Source: Talinum fruticosum (lineage: Eukaryota > Streptophyta > Magnoliopsida > Caryophyllales > Talinaceae). From it: a DNA stretch of 64,000 nt. Shown piece by piece: positions 59,470-64,000 of this stretch; within the stretch, counting starts at the first letter, position 1; each line of letters begins with the position of its first letter. The stretch is from assembly GCA_021018815.1 (NCBI GenBank), contig JAITYX010000079.1, positions 1,798,001 through 1,862,000 on the forward strand. The letters are read 5' to 3'. Under the pieces are notes generated by a model. The model saw nothing but the letters and a program-made list of their open reading frames with translations, made no database searches and had not been told where the DNA came from. A program made the translations under genes and the position numbers.

Positions 59470-59592
59470 TGGCATATGTTGTACGCGATGCGAGATACGT
59501 GTATCCTACGCAGGACTTTGCGCGTATTCTACGCCCGCCACAGCGTGTATTCTACGCGATGCTCCCGCAACGTCTAAATCTATAAATACTTC
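59470..59592 (+). promoter_or_regulatory. Core promoter E: TACGC array and TATAAATA
   Basis: Before TATAAATA (about 59581-59588) lie GTACGCGATG, CCTACGCAGG, TTGCGCGTATTCTACGCCC and TATTCTACGCGATG, then CCCGCAACGTCTAAATCTAT. This is the richest array in the window; the unit (C/T)CTACGC recurs about every 25-35 bp. Confidence 0.55.
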
Positions 59593-59599
59593 GATCCTC

Positions 59600-60050
59600 C
59601 TCCTGAACATTTCACTTCTACATCTTCCCTCTCCCTCCACCGCCCAGCTGCTTCACCGCCCCGACGTCCAGCCTTCCTTATTTTCTCTCTCCTCCGTCAC
59701 CAACATTACCGCCACCACCACTTTCACCAGCGCAACCACCCACCCCTGCCAAAACCCTAAATTCGGCCGCCCCTCTCCAAATCCTGCAAGTTGCAACGTT
59801 GGTAATGACTGCCCTCGGCGATCCTCTCCGTCAATGTTTCCCGTGCGCGTTGTAGTTCGGTACCCCAGAATGCTCGACGATTAATAACGTCCGCCACTTC
59901 GGTTTTGCCGGCGATTAGGGTTTGTGATTTGCCGCTGTAGTTTTCGTTTAGTCTGAACGGAAGAAAGATAAAAGTCTTGGCACAGGCCATTCTGATAGTT
60001 CGTGGGTATTTGATGGACAGAGATGCAGAATACTAGCGACGGCAAGCTAG
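59600..60050 (+). other. CT/CG-rich first exon of plus-strand unit E
   Basis: Paralogous to first exons C and D ('ccaaaaccctaaattcggcc', 'cccctctccaaatcctgcaa'). A 154-codon frame (59420-59884) crosses the promoter and is not shared by the paralogues. The exon may be a leader, or encode a decayed plastid-transit-like peptide (Ser/Thr/Pro-rich). Confidence 0.4.
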
Positions 60051-60539
60051 TTAACTCTCTCGTCTGATTATATATATTGCTTTGATAGTGATTCATATAT
60101 TGTGAAAATTTGCATTTTTTAAAGTAAATGGGGCACTTTTTATTCATAGTTTTGTTAGTTCTGGGGGCAGGGTAAGCCTGGGTGTACATATGAAGTGAAA
60201 ATTTGGAACACGTTTTCATGTTTTTTTTTTAATTATCCTGTTTGAACTTCCTGGGTCGACGCTGTGGTGATTCCTTTTGTTGTTGGAATTGATATTTTAA
60301 CAAATGCTAGACTGGATTAGTTTCATTTCTTCGATTTAATATCCATCATGATTTAATACCCATCTCTTTTTTGTATTCAAATGGTTTTTGTTAGTTGCTA
60401 GTAAGAAAATATTACCCTTCAATAAAGGAATTTAAATAAAGGAATTTCAATAAAGCTTCGAACAGTTTGATGCATGTCTATGACGTCTTAATCGAGCTCA
60501 CCTAACCCACTAGCAGGAACATTGTATCTTGATGGAGAT

Positions 60540-61745
60540 GTTGAAGTGCAGGTATCTATGAGCTAAAGTTAATTATCTATAGTTAATGATTCAATTTTTT
60601 ATTCCAACTTAATTAAGATTCAGCCGCGGTCACTTTAACATTGCTTTTTCTTACAATGACAGGTTTCTATATGCCTTATGTCATGGGGATGCATCTCAGC
60701 AAAGTGGTTATAAAGATGATGAATAATTGTAATAATGACAAATGTCATCTTTTCTATCTCTTGTTTATGCTCAACTGTTCTCCGTACCCCATTTCAGTTA
60801 GCTAACATTGGCTATCCTTCTTATTACGATATTGAGTTATTGCTTTGTGGTTGTCCTAAACTTGTGCATCTTTGTGTTGCCAGTCTAGGTATGGTTCCCT
60901 GGAAATAGATATTGCCTGCAAACTCTCAGAACGTGTCTATCTTAAAGATCTTGTCCATATTCAAACGTATATGAGATGGGAAAGAAAAGGTAAACTCATA
61001 GCAAGAATGATTCAATATTTCTCTTATTGGTTCTCACAAGTCTATGACTAATATGAAAGTCGCTCTCAGAATTTAGTATACAGTAGTAATGAACCTTTTT
61101 GTTTCTGATTCTTTATGTTGTCAACTTTTATTTTTATCTTTTCCAATCAATTTGCCTTTTCACCCTTGAAGCATGTTATTGTATTCAATTTCTCCTGTTT
61201 TTCAAAATATCATAAACTGCATATGCTTAGACGTTAAATCACTTTTAAATTTGTTTGAACTATAAACATGGAACTTGGTATGCAGAGGTTAGTCTTATAA
61301 CACAAAAGACAGGAGGCTATATTTGGGAGACATATGTACTCTTTTGTGAATCTTTCTTAACAACTTAATTTTAATTATATGTTAGTCGATAAAAAAATGC
61401 TTTACTGGTGATTTTGCTAACTTGAAAACCTGCAATTCTGGCAGATCCTTGTCGCAGTTGTTATGACAAGCGTACCTATTCTTAGTTCCCCATATTCATA
61501 CACCGTGGACAGGACAGGTCAACTTAAGAAACAGAGATATCGAACAGCAGGTATTTTGGAGTCAATTTTCTATAGTTGATTGTTCAATTCTTAGTTTTAG
61601 TTTATGAAACAAAGATCATTCTAAAATTGCCCTTTCTTACCAGTAAGAGGTTCGTAGGCCGCATCTCTTCAGGTCGCAGTAGCAAAATAGAGGGGAGGTG
61701 AATACATGATAACAGAGGGTAATTCATTCATCATCTTGTTTATCT
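60540..61745. repeat. Internal duplication of an exon-intron junction block in unit E
   Basis: About 60555-60700 and 61540-61690 share 'gcaggtat', 'gattcaatttttta'/'gttcaattcttag', 'tt(a/c)ttacaatgacagg'-type acceptor text and downstream sequence. A third version is at 53565-53720 in unit D. It shows the same block was copied both within and between units. Confidence 0.5.
60884..60989 (+). other. Exon-like segment e1, unidentified
   Basis: Acceptor TTGCCAG|TCT and donor AAAAG|GTAAAC enclose 106 nt, open throughout: YGSLEIDIACKLSERVYLKD, then IQTYMRWERK. It ends in phase 1. RWERKG occurs in starch-binding regions of glucan water dikinase, but the rest does not clearly match, so I leave it unnamed. 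Confidence 0.4.
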
Positions 61746-61882
61746 TTTGCTTATAGAGCTCTTCTCCATATGTGTATTTAGGAAACATGTACTTCCTTCA
61801 CCTACAACTGAGGGAACCGCAATGTACAAGAATAGAGCATTTAGAACCCCATTTCTAAAGGTAACCAACAATGGTTTTGCAG

Positions 61883-62115
61883 ATAGAGATTGATGATCCA
61901 GCATTACAAGCTATATTAGGCTTTTTATATTCAATGAAGGCCACAATATATGGTGAATGATAATGATTCTTTCTCTCCTTCTGTGATCTTTCTTTTAACT
62001 TTTAGCTCCATGATATCTTTTGACTAACTATTGTTTTCAGGTAGTTTCGTTGACTGGAGAAAGGGACTTCAGTTTGTGACAGATAAAGCCAAATTTGAAG
62101 TTACGTTGCTTTCAG
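61883..62115 (+). other. Two consecutive exon-like segments (e2, e3) with matching phase
   Basis: e2 (61883-61952) lies between TTTTGCAG and GGTGAAT and reads IEIDDPALQAILGFLYSMKA, ending in phase 1. e3 (62041-62115) starts after TTTTCAG, completes that codon (TAT G|GT AGT) and reads SFVDWRKGLQFVTDKAKFEV, ending at CAG|GTATTT. Splicing them gives an uninterrupted reading frame, which is unlikely by chance in this AT-rich region. Family not recognised. Together with e1 and e5 it suggests unit E descends from a protein-coding gene. Confidence 0.45.
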
Positions 62116-62458
62116 GTATTTTAGTCTTATTTTGTGCTAATTAATCTAATTGCAATTCTTAGTGAGTATTTGACCTGCCTTTGACTGATTAATATTCTAT
62201 TCCAGAGTTTCAGGGGTATTTTTCTCTCTAAATGTTTTTATATCTTGGACTAGTCTCGCTCTATAATAATACTATAAGATTGATATCTTAGACAAACATA
62301 ATTTTTTACCCTTATGGGACACACACAGGTTGTACTTTCCCCTGCTCGTTGTTCAAAGACGTGTACTTTACCCCCCTCCCCCGGTTGTCATGAGAAATCC
62401 TGTCAAATCTTTGTTTATTCAGCTAATAATAGTACCTCCTGAACAGGGTTCATGAATA

Positions 62459-62587
62459 TTCTTTGCTGCATTTGAGTCACTGGCTCGGCCCAACAAGGAG
62501 AAAACGTTTGAAGCTGCTGCTCTTCTTCGTCAAATATCATACTTGGAATGGCATAGGCCTTTTGTTATTTCTGAGGGTTTGATCTGA
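62459..62587 (+). other. Exon-like segment e5, possible C terminus
   Basis: A 42-codon open frame with good protein composition (FESLARPNKEKTFEAAALLR, then QISYLEWHRPFVISEG) ending LI-TGA. The upstream acceptor is not clear. Could be the terminal exon of unit E. Family unknown. Confidence 0.35.
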
Positions 62588-62589
62588 TG

Positions 62590-64000
62590 ATCTTTGTATT
62601 CAGACGATTCTTGCAATGCGCATTCATCAACTTCACTTTCATAGGTATGGTTTTTGCTTCATACTTGACATGCTTATTCTTAGTTGCTTTGACATCTAAT
62701 GCTATGTGTTTGCTGATGACAGTTTATAGCTTGAAATGGATGCAGAGACTTAGGTACCCAACTGTTAGATTTTCGTATGGCTTTCTTAATATCCATGCCG
62801 TTTTTATGTGTCTCCGCTGATTTTGCTTAGTATCTTGTAGGTGAGACAAGCTGTATGAAGTGGTGCCTCCAATGCTTCAGCAACTTTGAGCGGTAATTTA
62901 GTTATATTGTTATTGTTGTTTTGTCTGGTTTTCATGGGAAGGCATTGTACCTTATTCCCTTCCCTCTCTTCCAATCCCCTATGGTTATGATTGATCTGGT
63001 AATTGGGGTCAGAGTGTGATGGATGCAGAGACTTACAGATGCTTGAGTATATGTGTGGTACTTATCAACCCCCCTGCCCCACCTCTTAAGGCATGGAATA
63101 TTTGATAATCTTGAGGATATTGTTACGTTGATTTTCTTTGGTGGCAGTAACATGTTTCCTCGGGCTTTTACGACTCTTTATTTGCATAGATATAGGTAAG
63201 TTTTGCTCTACCTTCTCTGACCATACTGAGCTCCTACCTATGAGACTGAGTTGATTATCCTTTGAGGTACATCCTCAAATGGCTAGCGTTATTTCAGGCT
63301 TTTTGCTTGATTGAAGCTCTGGTTTCACTGACGTTTGGTGGAAAGACTGATTTGGGTGCGAGATGATCTTGATTCTTGACAGTACACTCCCTCTGTTTCT
63401 CTTTTCTCCATCCTTTCCTTTTGGATCAGGAATAGGACATCTTATAGTTGGCACATACAATTCTTGCCATGCCTCACTTTTAGTTTTAGATGTCACATAT
63501 TATAATGTCATCTCCTAATTGTCGTTTGTTTAATAAGTCCTTTTTTTGAAACACGTTTGCTTGTTTTATTTGTGCTTTTGTGTTCACTTGAGCCCAATAT
63601 AAAAGTGATATATTTAATTTTACTACTGTTTGCTCTACTAAAAATTACAAGAGTTGGGAGGGAAAAAACAAATCTGCTTGTTTTGCGCACGGCCCATAGG
63701 CCGAAGGCGCAATTGAAAATAAAGCGTGCCCCTCTCTTGTCCCTCTTATTATTTTGGGACTATTCTGTACTGGGCCTATTCTTCTCATCTTTAGAACTGG
63801 GAACTAACCCACTACGGTAATTTCCACCCCCTTTTGTCCCTTTTAATATTTTGGGAGTGGTCTTTGAACCCCAGACCCATCCCTGATCCATATGGCCAAA
63901 AATGTTTGCATGTACGGTTTCATAACACTGCCATGATTTTGTTTTATCGGTGGAATTAGAATATCTACTTTAGTAAAAATAAGAAATTTAGAAATTTAAA
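62590..64000. other. No gene recognised
   Basis: Short frames only. Near 63730-63860 a phrase '(c)ctt(t)tgtccctttta(a)tattttgggag' occurs twice, suggesting a small tandem or transposon remnant running toward the right window edge. Confidence 0.35.

Noticed and set aside
30436..62115. Possible starch-binding CBM45 / glucan water dikinase fragments (GSVSLEK..ET, RWERKG, IEIDDPALQA)
   Set aside because: Each short motif is suggestive, but GSVSLEK lies at a conserved C terminus with a shared stop, and the remaining exon text does not fit the dikinase. No convincing stretch beyond a few residues.
1..64000. CRISPR arrays, operons, bacterial or viral genes
   Set aside because: No regularly spaced palindromic repeats and no bacterial-style gene packing; everything recognised is plant nuclear, transposon or plastid-derived.

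Overview
This window is nuclear DNA from a flowering plant, most likely a eudicot. It is AT-rich, with intron-split genes and plant GT-AG junctions. It carries a vacuolar/ER-type (KDEL-CysEP class) cysteine protease, a nuclear copy of plastid trnI-CAU, a U2 snRNA-like locus with a plant USE+TATA promoter, PIF/Harbinger- and LTR-type transposons, and many microsatellites. Little of it encodes intact protein. Most is transposon sequence, tandem repeat and decayed, duplicated gene fragments. The species cannot be named from the sequence.

Region by region. 1-3.0 kb: AT-rich tandem repeat at the left edge, then GC-rich minisatellites and a degenerate repeat. 3.6-3.9 kb: a compact two-exon gene for a 65-residue membrane microprotein. 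5.3-7.2 kb: a four-exon papain-family endopeptidase with all catalytic residues, but exon 4 is out of frame at two homopolymer runs. 7.8-12.1 kb: a PIF/Harbinger-like element bounded by TTA, with an element carrying ~600-bp inverted repeats inside it; that inner element holds a tRNA-like gene and a 275-bp tandem duplication. 12-33 kb: minus-strand units with TATA promoters near 21.3 and 32.4 kb. They contain two paralogous, broken copies of an NPK1/ANP-type MAPKKK kinase domain (19.6-20.3 and 29.4-30.0 kb), interspersed with duplicated non-coding blocks, a foldback repeat and the plastid tRNA insertion. 33-41 kb: a further minus-strand unit starting near 40.95 kb. 41.5-47.2 kb: the decayed C-terminal half of an ER metallopeptidase (ERMP1-like, M28), two related first exons, and the U2-like gene. 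48.5-51.4 kb: a clean 2.94-kb solo LTR with a 5-bp target duplication, then a LINE reverse-transcriptase fragment. 52-64 kb: two plus-strand units (starting near 52.15 and 59.6 kb) paralogous to the 40.95-kb unit, full of internal tandem duplications, with some phase-compatible exon-like segments near 61.9-62.1 kb.

The most distinctive feature is a set of at least five duplicated transcription units. Their promoters (CGCG-motif arrays just upstream of TATAAAT) and CT-rich first exons are recognisable between copies, while their reading frames are not. Units left of centre point to the minus strand and units right of centre to the plus strand. They may be decayed protein genes or a family of non-coding transcripts; expression and homology data would decide. 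Identifications come from reading motifs by eye, without database searches, and weak ones are marked as such.
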